Source: Hyphomicrobiales bacterium
GTDB taxonomy: Bacteria > Pseudomonadota > Alphaproteobacteria > Rhizobiales > Rhizobiaceae
DNA length: 64,000 bases
Assembly (NCBI GenBank): GCA_900469475.1
Contig: UBXG01000005.1
Coordinates: forward strand, 248,001 to 312,000
Direction: 5' to 3'
The translations under genes and the position numbers were made by a program. The notes under the pieces are model-generated. The model did no database searches. It was given only the letters and a program-made list of their open reading frames with translations, and was not told the origin of the DNA. Shown piece after piece: positions 1 through 7,263 of this stretch (within the stretch, counting starts at the first letter, position 1; the number at the start of each line of letters is the position of its first letter).

Positions 1-1194
1 TATCCCAATGAAATCGTTGGGCTGCTCGGCCGTTCCGGTTCCGGCAAATCAACGCTGCTGCGTGCAATCGCCGGCCTGATCCGCCCGAGCAAAGGGGACA
101 TCACCTTCCAAGGCAGGCCGGTCGTCGGCCCCAACTCCGATGTTGCCGTGGTCTTTCAGAGCTTTGCGCTCTTTCCCTGGCTGACCGTCCTCCAAAACGT
201 CGAGCTTGGCTTGGAGGCGCAAGGTGTTGCCTCTTCTGAGAGGCGCAAGCGTGCGCTCGCTGCAATCGATCTCATCGGCCTAGACGGTTTCGAAAGCGCC
301 TATCCGAAGGAGCTGTCGGGCGGCATGCGCCAGCGTGTCGGTCTTGCACGGGCACTCGTTGTCCGGCCGAAGGTTCTGCTGATGGACGAACCATTTTCGG
401 CGCTTGACGTGCTGACGGCAGAAACGCTTCGCACGGATCTGCTTGATCTGTGGTGCGAGGGCCGGATGCCGATCGAGTCGGTTCTCATGGTGACACACAA
501 TATCGAAGAAGCGGTGCTGATGTGCGACCGTATCCTGATCTTCGGGTCGAATCCCGGTCGCGTGATTGCGGAGATCCATGTGGATTTGCCGCAGCCGCGC
601 AATCGTCTCGATCCGGCCTTCCGCATGCTCGTCGAAGACATCTACGCGCGGATGACGGTAAAGACCGGTGCACTGACGCGCGAAGGCCTTTTCCCTGGCA
701 CGGGTATTGCGATGGCTCTGCCGCGCGTGTCGACCAATCTGATGTCCGGTCTCATCGAAACCGTCGCCGTCGAACCGTATCGCGGGCAGGCCGACCTGCC
801 GCCGCTGGCGGCCCATCTGCATCTCGATATCGATGATCTCTTTCCGGTCGCGGAAACGCTTCAGCTCCTGCGTTTCGCTGATCTGGAAGGGGGCGACATT
901 AAGTTGACGGCGCCAGGCTTGCGCTTCTTCGACAGCGACGTCGATGAACGCAAGAAACTCTTCGAACAGCACCTGGCGACCTATGTGCCGCTCGCTGCAC
1001 ATATTCGCCGTGTGCTCGACGAGCGGCCGACTCACCGCGCACCTGCACGGCGCTTCCGCGATGAGCTGGAGGATCACATGTCCGAGGATTATGCCGACAC
1101 CACTATCAAGGCCGTCACGAACTGGGCTCGCTACGCGGAATACTTCGCCTATGACGAAAACGCCGATCTGTTCACGCTGGAAAACCCGAGTTGA
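1..1194 (+). CDS. ABC transporter ATP-binding protein, nitrate/sulfonate type (5' truncated by window)
   Basis: The frame is open from base 1 and ends at a TGA at 1194, so the true start lies outside the window. The visible 397 codons hold a Walker A motif (GRSGSGKS, residues 10-17), the signature LSGGMRQR (about residue 104) and Walker B VLLMDEP (about residue 126). This is the SsuB/TauB/NrtD type of importer ATPase. After the nucleotide-binding domain comes a roughly 140-residue extension (from about residue 250) that resembles the AAA-associated C-terminal domain found on some rhizobial nitrate/sulfonate ATPases. It should act at the inner membrane with a permease encoded upstream. The substrate cannot be told from the sequence. 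Confidence 0.85.
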   Translation, partial: YPNEIVGLLGRSGSGKSTLLRAIAGLIRPSKGDITFQGRPVVGPNSDVAVVFQSFALFPWLTVLQNVELGLEAQGVASSERRKRALAAIDLIGLDGFESAYPKELSGGMRQRVGLARALVVRPKVLLMDEPFSALDVLTAETLRTDLLDLWCEGRMPIESVLMVTHNIEEAVLMCDRILIFGSNPGRVIAEIHVDLPQPRNRLDPAFRMLVEDIYARMTVKTGALTREGLFPGTGIAMALPRVSTNLMSGLIETVAVEPYRGQADLPPLAAHLHLDIDDLFPVAETLQLLRFADLEGGDIKLTAPGLRFFDSDVDERKKLFEQHLATYVPLAAHIRRVLDERPTHRAPARRFRDELEDHMSEDYADTTIKAVTNWARYAEYFAYDENADLFTLENPS

Positions 1195-1374
1195 AACCCC
1201 GCTGGAACGAACGCGAGAGGGCGCCGCCGGTTGAGGCGGCGATCAGCTCATGCATTCCAGGATTTGACAGGCCGCCTAGCCAAGACTTAGCGCATCAGAT
1301 CCGGCGGGTCGCCAGCTTTGGCGGCGCCGGAGAACGCGGTTGTTGTTTTGATGCTTCGGTTCGGGCAGTTTGCA

Positions 1375-1400
1375 GCTTCCGCACGCAATCTTGCGGAAGC
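1375..1400. repeat. Perfect 9-bp inverted repeat ahead of the sensor kinase gene
   Basis: GCTTCCGCA and TGCGGAAGC (arms starting at about 1375 and ending at 1400) are separated by 8 bases. They sit 12-21 bases upstream of the candidate starts of the sensor kinase gene. No T run follows, so it is unlikely to be a terminator. It could be an operator dyad or an mRNA hairpin near the ribosome site. Confidence 0.45.
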
Positions 1401-1421
1401 CGTGATGCAGGGATGCCAGAG

Positions 1422-2486
1422 ATGAGGCGCGAGTTTTTGAAATACCTCTTCGAGATGCCCTTGCTTTGGCTCGGCATTGCAGTTCTTGCCGGTCTCATTT
1501 TCATCGGCGATACGATCACCGATCTGGAGATCGCCTTCGCCGTTTTGTATGTATCCGTCATCTTGCTGGCGGTCTATTCGGGGCGGACCGGCGCTATCGC
1601 GATAGTCGGGATTGCATGTGCTGCTTTGACTGTCATCAGCTATTTTCTGACGCGTCACGGCGCTTCGCAGGCAGGCCTGATCAACAGTACACTTAGCCTA
1701 GTCGCGATCGGCGCGACCACTTATCTGGCGATCAGGATCGAAATGCTTGATGCCAGGGCGAGGCAGGCGCAATCCGAGCTTGCACGCATGTCGCGTCTCA
1801 TGATCGTCGGTGAGTTGGGCACATCGATAGCCCACGAAGTCAGCCAGCCGATCACCGCAATTGCCGCTAACGGCAATGCCGCGCTTCGATGGCTGTCCGC
1901 AACACCGGCCGATCACGACGAAGCCCGTCGCGCCATCGAGCGAATTGTCGCGGATGCGGGGCGAGCAGGCGATGTCATCGGCCGCGTCCGCGGGCTCGTG
2001 GCGCGCTCTTCGCCATCTAGCGACACGATCGATCTCGTCGAGGCTATCAATGATGTACTGGAACTCGTGCGCAGCGAGATCCGTCGGAATCAGATTCTAT
2101 TCCGCGCCGAATTGGCGGGCGATCTGCCGTTGGTGGCCGGCGACCGCGTCCAGCTGCAGCAGGTGATCCTCAATCTCGTCATGAATGCGATCGAAGCTCT
2201 GGCGGAGGTCGATGAGGAAACGCGCGAGCTGCTTGTCAGCGCTGCCGCGGACGAACGGAAGGTGACCGTCAGCGTGCGCGATACCGGCAGCGGCATGCCG
2301 GCCGAAAGGCTCGACAATATATTCGACGCTTTCTACACGACTAAGCCGAAGGGCATGGGGATGGGGCTTGCCATCAGCCGATCCATTATCGAGGCGCATG
2401 GCGGGACCATCTATGCCGCGCCGAATTTTCCACGCGGAGCCGTCTTCGGTTTCACCTTGCCGCTGAACGGAAGGGCAAAGGGGTAG
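1422..2486 (+). CDS. Membrane sensor histidine kinase
   Basis: A 354-residue protein with about four hydrophobic membrane segments in the first 105 residues, a short linker, then HisKA and HATPase_c domains. The phosphorylated histidine is His138 in the H-box (IAHEVSQP). The N box (NLVMNAIEAL) and the G boxes (DTGSGMP and GMGMGLAIS) are present, so the kinase looks active. There is no PAS domain, so the signal is probably sensed in or near the membrane. ATG 1422 was chosen because hydrophobic sequence starts soon after; ATG 1413 in frame is also possible. The open frame further upstream reads like non-coding sequence. It ends 3 bases before its partner regulator. Confidence 0.85.
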   Translation: MRREFLKYLFEMPLLWLGIAVLAGLIFIGDTITDLEIAFAVLYVSVILLAVYSGRTGAIAIVGIACAALTVISYFLTRHGASQAGLINSTLSLVAIGATTYLAIRIEMLDARARQAQSELARMSRLMIVGELGTSIAHEVSQPITAIAANGNAALRWLSATPADHDEARRAIERIVADAGRAGDVIGRVRGLVARSSPSSDTIDLVEAINDVLELVRSEIRRNQILFRAELAGDLPLVAGDRVQLQQVILNLVMNAIEALAEVDEETRELLVSAAADERKVTVSVRDTGSGMPAERLDNIFDAFYTTKPKGMGMGLAISRSIIEAHGGTIYAAPNFPRGAVFGFTLPLNGRAKG

Positions 2487-2489
2487 GGC

Positions 2490-3140
2490 ATGCAAGGACA
2501 GCAGCCGACCGTTTACGTGATCGACGACGATCCATCCGTGCGCGATGGGCTGGACAGCCTATTACGCTCCGTCGGCTACGATACGCGTGCCTTTGCATCG
2601 CCGCGGAATTTCCTGGCTTCTTCTCGGTCTGAGGGGCCAGCCTGCATCGTGCTCGATGTCAGGATGCCGGATGCGAGCGGTCTTGATTTTCAGGATGAGC
2701 TTGCGCGTATGGGGTATGCAATCCCGATCATTTTTCTCACCGGGCACGGCGACGTGCCGATGTCCGTTAGGGCGATGAAAGCGGGGGCGGTGGAGTTTCT
2801 CTTGAAGCCGTTCCGTGAGCAGGATCTCCTCGATGCAATCAGGCAAGCGCTCGAAATCGATCGCATCCGGCTGCGCAAACAGGCGGCGGAAGTCGATCTT
2901 CATGAGCGATTTTCGACACTCACGCCACGTGAACGCGAGGTGATGGCGCTCGTCGCACGAGGTCTCCTCAACAAGCAGATCGCTGCCGAGATCGGCCTCA
3001 GCGAAATCACCGTCAAGGTTCATCGAGGTCAGGCGATGCGCAAGATGCGGGCCGACTCCGTCGCCGACCTCATTCGGATGGCGGATAATCTCGGCCTCAC
3101 GAACGATAAAGCCAGCGATACTGCGCCCGGGCTCCGTTAG
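2490..3140 (+). CDS. FixJ/LuxR-type response regulator
   Basis: A 216-residue protein with an N-terminal receiver domain (acidic pair DDD near residues 12-14, phospho-acceptor Asp56 in LDVRMPDASG, conserved Lys in LLKPF) and a C-terminal LuxR helix-turn-helix (TPREREVMALVARGLLNKQI). This is the FixJ/NodW/TodT layout. It starts 3 bases after the kinase stop with a purine-rich site (AAGGGGTAGGGC), so the two form one operon and a cognate pair. The targets are unknown; nearby genes give no clear hint. Confidence 0.88.
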   Translation: MQGQQPTVYVIDDDPSVRDGLDSLLRSVGYDTRAFASPRNFLASSRSEGPACIVLDVRMPDASGLDFQDELARMGYAIPIIFLTGHGDVPMSVRAMKAGAVEFLLKPFREQDLLDAIRQALEIDRIRLRKQAAEVDLHERFSTLTPREREVMALVARGLLNKQIAAEIGLSEITVKVHRGQAMRKMRADSVADLIRMADNLGLTNDKASDTAPGLR

Positions 3141-3210
3141 TCTTGCAGCACTCGTCCCCAGTCGCGAGGATCTCATGGCTTACGAATGCGGTGTTGCCAC
3201 GTGGGTTAGT

Positions 3211-3606
3211 TCAATCCCGCGGAATCGTGGGCGTTCCCTGGTGAAAAATCATCTGCCATCGCCCATCGATACGCTGCCAAATCGAACTCCGTAAAGTATG
3301 CCGCTCCGGACCGCTCTCTCCGGCCTGCCGGACGCTTCTGTAGGTGACGAGGACAGCATCTGGTGAGATCGATCGAAAGGCATAGTCGCGGGAAATAATG
3401 GGAGGGGCGGCTTCTGCCGTCTTTTCTGCAGCCAGACCGGCGATCAGGTCATCCCTATCGTCGTAGACCGTACCGGAACTGCCAAATTCAACGAAGCCTT
3501 TGGCCAGCAATTCCTCCACGACTGCCGGCGACCGTCGTATTTCCGGGAGATGTAGCTTCTGCTCCAGCAGGCGGATCTCTTCAAGCTCGTGCTGGGGAAC
3601 GTTCAT
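3211..3606 (-). CDS. DUF4440/SnoaL-like (NTF2-fold) small protein
   Basis: 131 residues with the pattern of DUF4440/NTF2-like proteins: an N-terminal helix (LEEIRLLEQKL), an 'LLAKGFVEFGSSG' segment and a C-terminal strand pair ending in SIWQRIDGRWQMIFHQGTP. Members are small cone-shaped pockets with varied, often unknown, roles. ATG 3606 was preferred over an in-frame ATG at 3648 because GGGAGG lies 10 bases before it, while the upstream ATG has no well-spaced site. It follows the unknown gene at 3654-4043 on the same strand after about 47 bases and is probably co-transcribed with it. Confidence 0.7.
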   Translation of the reverse strand: MNVPQHELEEIRLLEQKLHLPEIRRSPAVVEELLAKGFVEFGSSGTVYDDRDDLIAGLAAEKTAEAAPPIISRDYAFRSISPDAVLVTYRSVRQAGESGPERHTLRSSIWQRIDGRWQMIFHQGTPTIPRD

Positions 3607-3653
3607 TGTTTCAGCGACCTCCCGTGAATATCGATGTTTGTACGTCATGGCCC

Positions 3654-4043
3654 TCAGTATGTCCCGAGTGCTTCCAGTTTTCTCTCCCGCTCGAACTTGT
3701 GGTCTTGATCATAGTCAGCTTCTCTAGATTGCTCCAACGCAGAGACGAAAAGTTCGGCGGCGTGACGACCCGCCTGTGTTCTGTCGTCTTCGATGACCGT
3801 TGCTATCCGTCGGAATAATTCGGACTCGAAGCTGCCTGCATTGTTCGAGGCATTCGGCCGTGCCAGTCTTGCACCACCATCCAGTCTGATTGCCGACACA
3901 TAGAACTCGTCCTCGTAATCGGCTCCTGCTGAGGTCAGCTCAGCACGCCCGTATAACAGCAACCCGGTTTCCCAACGATCGCATAGGCGGATACTAAGCT
4001 CATCAAACGAATATTCGCAGGAGAATTCTGAAGCGTACATCAT
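3654..4043 (-). CDS. Hypothetical protein, 129 aa
   Basis: I do not recognise the family. The protein is acidic, with no signal peptide or membrane segment, and contains a patterned N-terminal half (YSFDELSIRLCDRWETGLLLYGRAEL) followed by a helical charged C-terminus. Start is ATG 4043 (a second ATG follows at 4040) with GGGAGAAT just upstream. The start overlaps by one base (TAATG) the stop of a possible 32-aa reading frame. The gene lies about 250 bases downstream of a leftward promoter that carries two repressor operators (4288-4317), so it may belong to the S24-repressor regulon. Confidence 0.6.
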   Translation of the reverse strand: MMYASEFSCEYSFDELSIRLCDRWETGLLLYGRAELTSAGADYEDEFYVSAIRLDGGARLARPNASNNAGSFESELFRRIATVIEDDRTQAGRHAAELFVSALEQSREADYDQDHKFERERKLEALGTY

Positions 4044-4141
4044 TATTCTCCCACCCTGGCGATCGACGATAGTTCGGCAACGCCGGCGCCCCTCACGGCA
4101 TCTGCCGGTATGATTATGAAAGCATTCGGCTGTCTCGGCAT
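4043..4141 (-). CDS. Possible small coupled ORF, 32 aa
   Basis: A short frame opens at ATG 4141 (an in-frame ATG lies at 4150) with AAGGAG 10 bases upstream. It encodes 32 residues with a hydrophobic start (PNAFIIIPADAV) and ends in TAA at 4045-4043, whose last A is also the A of the ATG of the next gene. A good ribosome site plus a TAATG junction argues for real, coupled translation. The short length leaves it uncertain, and no family is known to me. Confidence 0.35.
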   Translation of the reverse strand: MPRQPNAFIIIPADAVRGAGVAELSSIARVGE

Positions 4142-4287
4142 GAATGACATTCTCCTTCGATGGCCTTGCGGCTTTTCCAATCGTTGCAATTGGCCTGTCC
4201 GGTTTCGCTAACTGCGGGCGAGATCCTGCTCTTGCTAGGGCTCATTCCATTCAGGGCCAACGGCTCTTCTCGGTGAAGTTGCCATTC

Positions 4288-4317
4288 AACATGATATATG
4301 TCAACATAATTTATGTT
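4288..4317. promoter_or_regulatory. Tandem 15-bp repressor operators over a leftward promoter
   Basis: Two abutting 15-mers, AACATGATATATGTC (4288-4302) and AACATAATTTATGTT (4303-4317), match two sites in the S24 repressor promoter (5159-5173 and 5192-5206). The second is a perfect palindrome around its central base. On the minus strand they overlap a possible promoter, TTGAGG (4332-4327), 18-base spacer, TATGTT (4308-4303), which reads toward the small genes at 4150-3211. Binding by the neighbouring repressor is inference from the shared motif. Confidence 0.6.
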
Positions 4318-4346
4318 TATCGCGTGCCTCAAATAGAAAATTTGTT

Positions 4347-5135
4347 TTATTTGCGTGCGATATGACCGCAGATCCGGCCGATGATCGTCAAGCGGTCCAA
4401 TTCGACGGTAAAAGTTTCCAGTGCCGGATTGTCGGAGATGATCTTGACTTCGCTTGGCAGGCTAAAGGGAACTCGCTGCAAGCGCTTGATCTGCGGCTCC
4501 GTATAACCGTCGCTGATCGCATAGACCGTATCGGTGGTCATTTGGTTCTGTGAGAGATCGACGATGACGCGATCGCCGGGCATGTAAGTCGGCTGCATGG
4601 AATCGCCGACGACTTCCATGATGATCGTGTGGCTCGGGGAAGCCTTGGCCTCGTTTCGCAGATAGCCGGTGGGGATAAGCCATTCTGCGACGATCTTATG
4701 CCCGGCGACATTGCCTGAGCCGACGGGGAGGTTGATGACTTCGCCGACGACGCCGCTACCGGCGCCGAGCTTGACGTCCACTTCCGGTGTTGCGCCTTCG
4801 ATCTGCGGCTTCCAGTGTTCCCGGCTATAGCTGAGCTCTTCGCCGCTCTCGGCAAATCCATCATGATCCTGCTCGTCGGGATCGAAGGACATGACAATGT
4901 TTGGCGCCGGACGTGCGGTTTTGCGCTGGCCTTCGCCGGTGAGAAGATAAGCCGCGGTCGTGCCGAATTTCTTGGCATAGCGATTGGCGACTTCGGCGCT
5001 GAATTCGTTCTGACCGTTTTCATGCGCGCGATAGGTGGACAAGCTCACGCCCAGCGCTTCTGCCGCCTTCGTGGCTGATGGATAATTTGCGGCTTCGCGC
5101 GCCGCTCTTAGTCGTTCGCCCATGGATTTCTGCAT
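4347..5135 (-). CDS. XRE-S24 family transcriptional repressor (CI/LexA-like)
   Basis: 262 residues. An N-terminal helix-turn-helix (about 5-60; SATKAAEALGVSLSTYRAHENG) is joined by an acidic linker to a LexA/CI-type S24 serine peptidase domain. The catalytic dyad is visible: Ser179 in VVGDSMQP and Lys218 in PQIKRLQ. An Ala125-Gly126 pair lies where self-cleavage occurs in LexA/CI proteins. Such proteins repress DNA-damage or lysogeny promoters and are inactivated by RecA-stimulated autocleavage. Start ATG 5135 has AAGGG upstream. Its promoter (TTGATA, 17-base spacer, TAATAA) is overlapped by copies of a 15-bp operator, so it is probably autoregulated. No integrase or structural phage genes are nearby, so this is either a remnant or a domesticated regulator. 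Confidence 0.88.
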   Translation of the reverse strand: MQKSMGERLRAAREAANYPSATKAAEALGVSLSTYRAHENGQNEFSAEVANRYAKKFGTTAAYLLTGEGQRKTARPAPNIVMSFDPDEQDHDGFAESGEELSYSREHWKPQIEGATPEVDVKLGAGSGVVGEVINLPVGSGNVAGHKIVAEWLIPTGYLRNEAKASPSHTIIMEVVGDSMQPTYMPGDRVIVDLSQNQMTTDTVYAISDGYTEPQIKRLQRVPFSLPSEVKIISDNPALETFTVELDRLTIIGRICGHIARK

Positions 5136-5158
5136 CTTTTGACCCTTGCAAAATTTCC

Positions 5159-5212
5159 GACATAAATCATGTTGACAATGTCATTATTATCAACATAATT
5201 TGTGTTTATCAA
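5159..5212. promoter_or_regulatory. Divergent promoters with two 15-bp operators
   Basis: Two copies of the operator lie here: 5159-5173 (AACATGATTTATGTC on the minus strand) and 5192-5206 (AACATAATTTGTGTT). A leftward promoter for the repressor has -35 TTGATA (5212-5207), a 17-base spacer and -10 TAATAA (5189-5184). A rightward promoter for the small-gene run has -35 TTGACA (5172-5177), 18 bases and -10 TAATTT (5196-5201). Both are overlapped by operators, as in a phage immunity region. The promoter elements are read by eye; regulation is inferred. Confidence 0.68.
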
Positions 5213-5293
5213 GGTGCCCGTGGCGCAAAACGCTGTTTGGCGGGTGAGCGGCCCGGCGCAGTACGCAACGGACAATGTTTTGGAGGTGGAGTT

Positions 5294-5500
5294 ATGATCA
5301 CAGGCAATGGGAACAGGAGGACAGCGTCGCCGGCTGGATATTTCGATCGCTTTTGGGGGTGCCCAGGATGCCTCCGAATTCTATCGATCGCGGAGATCAT
5401 CGAGCTGCATTGTGAGGGTTGTGATGCAGCCGTCGAGCCTGCGGAAATGACGAAGATCGGGTCATTTTCCGAAGCAGCTGGTCAGGAGGCGCTGCCATGA
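5294..5500 (+). CDS. Small putative zinc-ribbon protein, 68 aa
   Basis: 68 residues starting at ATG 5294 directly after a strong GGAGGTGGAG site. Two CxxC motifs, C23-P-G-C26 and C40-E-G-C43, are spaced like a zinc ribbon or knuckle, so it probably binds zinc; a DNA-, RNA- or protein-binding role is inference. It is the first gene of the rightward transcript that starts opposite the S24 repressor, and its stop overlaps the next start (ATGA). The frame is open further upstream, but that part crosses the promoter and operators. Confidence 0.65.
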   Translation: MITGNGNRRTASPAGYFDRFWGCPGCLRILSIAEIIELHCEGCDAAVEPAEMTKIGSFSEAAGQEALP

Positions 5501-5721
5501 TCGAAATGCTTCAGGGTCTTCTCGCCTGTATCGGCGCCGCGTTGTTTTTTGTCGCTATGGTGATCGCGATAAAGTCGGTCATTTGGAAATCGCCAATGAG
5601 ATCCCTTGAGGATGAGGACTTCGGTGCTCCGGAGGGAGACCAAATTCATTTCCGCATTGCCGAAGACCCCACGCTTGCGCCCAAAGAGCCGGCACGGCCG
5701 GCGAAACTGCGCAGGCGGTAG
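5497..5721 (+). CDS. Small single-pass membrane protein, 74 aa
   Basis: 74 residues with one strong hydrophobic segment near the N-terminus (LLACIGAALFFVAMVIAI, about residues 7-25) followed by an acidic, then a proline- and arginine-rich, cytoplasmic-type tail. ATG 5497 overlaps the stop of the preceding zinc-ribbon gene by four bases and has AGGAGG about 8 bases upstream, which points to translational coupling. I do not recognise a family. Membrane peptides in early phage or immunity operons can serve exclusion or holin-like roles, but nothing here proves that. Confidence 0.6.
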   Translation: MIEMLQGLLACIGAALFFVAMVIAIKSVIWKSPMRSLEDEDFGAPEGDQIHFRIAEDPTLAPKEPARPAKLRRR

Positions 5722-5796
5722 GCGGGCACCCAAACGTCAAAACCCAATCGAAAACTCTAGAGATAGACCTGGCCAAGCGAGCCGGGGGAGGTTGCT

Positions 5797-6078
5797 ATGA
5801 ACGAATTTCAAATCGGAACAGAAGCCGTTGCCGGCGGCCATCTCGGCTGGATTCGCAAGGTTCACCGAGCGACAAATGAGGTCCTCCGGGATAGGAGAGG
5901 TGAACCGATCGTCTTTGCGACGCAAGATGCTGCCAAGGCTGCAGCCGGCGAGGCGATGGTTGCTTATCTCAACACGCCGATGCTCCGAGATGGGGCGAGG
6001 GTGGAAGCGATTTCTAAGGCGGAGGCCTTCTTCAAACCCAAATCGGCCAGCGCTACCGCCACGATTGGAAGCGCTTAG
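5797..6078 (+). CDS. Hypothetical protein, 93 aa
   Basis: 93 residues starting at ATG 5797 with a very strong site (GGGGGAGG). The N-terminal half looks beta-rich (GGHLGWIRKVHRATNEVLRDRRGEPIVFATQDAAKAAAGEAM) and may be a compact domain in which a substrate phrase is read and shortened; the end is alanine- and lysine-rich. The pattern 'VFATxxAAKxAAGEA' is reminiscent of small proteins in alphaproteobacterial prophages, but I cannot name a family. It is third in the run of genes to the right of the S24 repressor. Confidence 0.6.
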   Translation: MNEFQIGTEAVAGGHLGWIRKVHRATNEVLRDRRGEPIVFATQDAAKAAAGEAMVAYLNTPMLRDGARVEAISKAEAFFKPKSASATATIGSA

Positions 6079-6136
6079 TGAGCTGCCCATGGATGGAAGA
6101 GGCAACAAATTCGCCGACGAAAGGAGTTGAACTGTC

Positions 6137-6553
6137 ATGACCAAAGGCAGGCTGGATCTTATTCTCGATGGGCTCGGTATCAAGCTGGTTCCCGTCCATC
6201 GGCGCCGCGCACCGGCGGAGAGCCACGCGCGCGGTACGATGCAGGAAATCCGGGGCCGCTACGGGGACGGTCATCTGGTCTTTGTTCTGCGATGCATCCG
6301 ACAAACCGGGAGCAATCGCGATGAACTCTGGTCGGACACGATCGGCGCCATATCCGATGTCCTGGCGCAGCGCCAGGATTGGGCGCTGCAGCGTCCAGGT
6401 GATCTCTTGGGTGCCTTCGATGATATCGCGCTTGCTACATTGCGCACGGATGCAGTGGCGCGGCGGCCGTGGCCCGTTCGGGCGACATTGCGAACGCTGA
6501 TTTATCAGGAATTGGAGAAACGACTTGATGCACCGGTCCGCCTTGCAGTTTGA
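6137..6553 (+). CDS. Hypothetical protein, 138 aa (phage-associated type)
   Basis: 138 residues starting at ATG 6137 with AAGGAG about 11 bases upstream. It is basic at the N-terminus (VHRRRAPAESHARG) with a central strand-helix segment (DGHLVFVLRCIRQTGSN), no membrane segment and no signal peptide. The family is unknown to me. It overlaps the next gene by 26 bases, which suggests coupled translation. Its place between a repressor and a DUF6362-like protein fits the early region of a rhizobial prophage or its remnant. Confidence 0.6.
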   Translation: MTKGRLDLILDGLGIKLVPVHRRRAPAESHARGTMQEIRGRYGDGHLVFVLRCIRQTGSNRDELWSDTIGAISDVLAQRQDWALQRPGDLLGAFDDIALATLRTDAVARRPWPVRATLRTLIYQELEKRLDAPVRLAV

Positions 6554-7193
6554 CGACCTGTCCCGTCGCGCGGCTGAGATTGCCGACCTGAGCCTGATCG
6601 TCCGTGCACGTTTCGTCGAAGCTGCCGATACGATGGTTCATCTCGACGTCCGCGGCATCCGGCCCGACAGGATGCGGACACTTTGGCCGGAGGTTTTGCC
6701 CGAACCGATGGATCATGCCGATATCCGCATTCGCTATCGGCCGAGTGCTGCAGCCATCAGTCGGGCAGAGGAGGTTTTGCTGGAATGGCTCCGGGTTCAC
6801 GTCCAGGATGAGGAGCGGCGCATTCTGCTTTCGCGATGGTCCATTTGTCTTGCCGCGCCCTATATTGCTGGTTCGTTTCGGGATTTTTGCGCGCGGACGG
6901 GGCGCGTACGGCGCACGGCCGAACGGCGTATTCACAGCGAGTTCCAGAAGTTGGCCGATGTACTTCTCGCTGCCTCACCGATGCTTCAGGAACCGGATTG
7001 GTCGCGCATATCGCCAATGATGCCGAATGCGCCTGGCGGTCTCGACCGGGCAAGGCCCAAGGCACCCAAACATGAAACACATTGGCTGCCGGACGATGCG
7101 CGGCCAGTTTTCGACGCGGCAAGCCCGGAACTTGCCGAACTGGCCAAGCGACTGGAACGCGGGAATCGCAGGCGCGCCAAGATGAAAGTCTGA
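6528..7193 (+). CDS. DUF6362-like protein with helix-turn-helix-like C-terminal half
   Basis: 221 residues. The central part resembles DUF6362 proteins seen in alphaproteobacterial prophages: a proline/tryptophan segment (RTLWPEVLPEPMDHADIRIRYRPSAAAISRAEEVLLEWL) followed by an arginine-rich sigma-like or HTH-like region (FCARTGRVRRTAERRIHSEFQKLADVL). The family call is from memory of its pattern and should be checked. ATG 6528 is preferred over TTG 6525, with GGAGAA upstream. It is last in the rightward run; after it a 70-base gap leads to a gene on the other strand. Confidence 0.55.
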   Translation: MHRSALQFDDLSRRAAEIADLSLIVRARFVEAADTMVHLDVRGIRPDRMRTLWPEVLPEPMDHADIRIRYRPSAAAISRAEEVLLEWLRVHVQDEERRILLSRWSICLAAPYIAGSFRDFCARTGRVRRTAERRIHSEFQKLADVLLAASPMLQEPDWSRISPMMPNAPGGLDRARPKAPKHETHWLPDDARPVFDAASPELAELAKRLERGNRRRAKMKV

Positions 7194-7263
7194 GCCGTCG
7201 CACTGATGCGGTCCGAACCCGCGATCATTGTGATGCGCCAATGTCTTCGATTGGTGGCTTTGT

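Noticed and set aside
1191..1421. N-terminal extension of the sensor kinase frame from a TTG
   Set aside because: The residues are unlike any kinase N-terminus, and a better start just before the first membrane segment is available.
4114..4365. Open frames of about 72 codons on both strands downstream of the repressor gene
   Set aside because: Both cross the operator/promoter at 4288-4332 and lack ribosome sites; the shorter coupled frame at 4043-4141 fits better.
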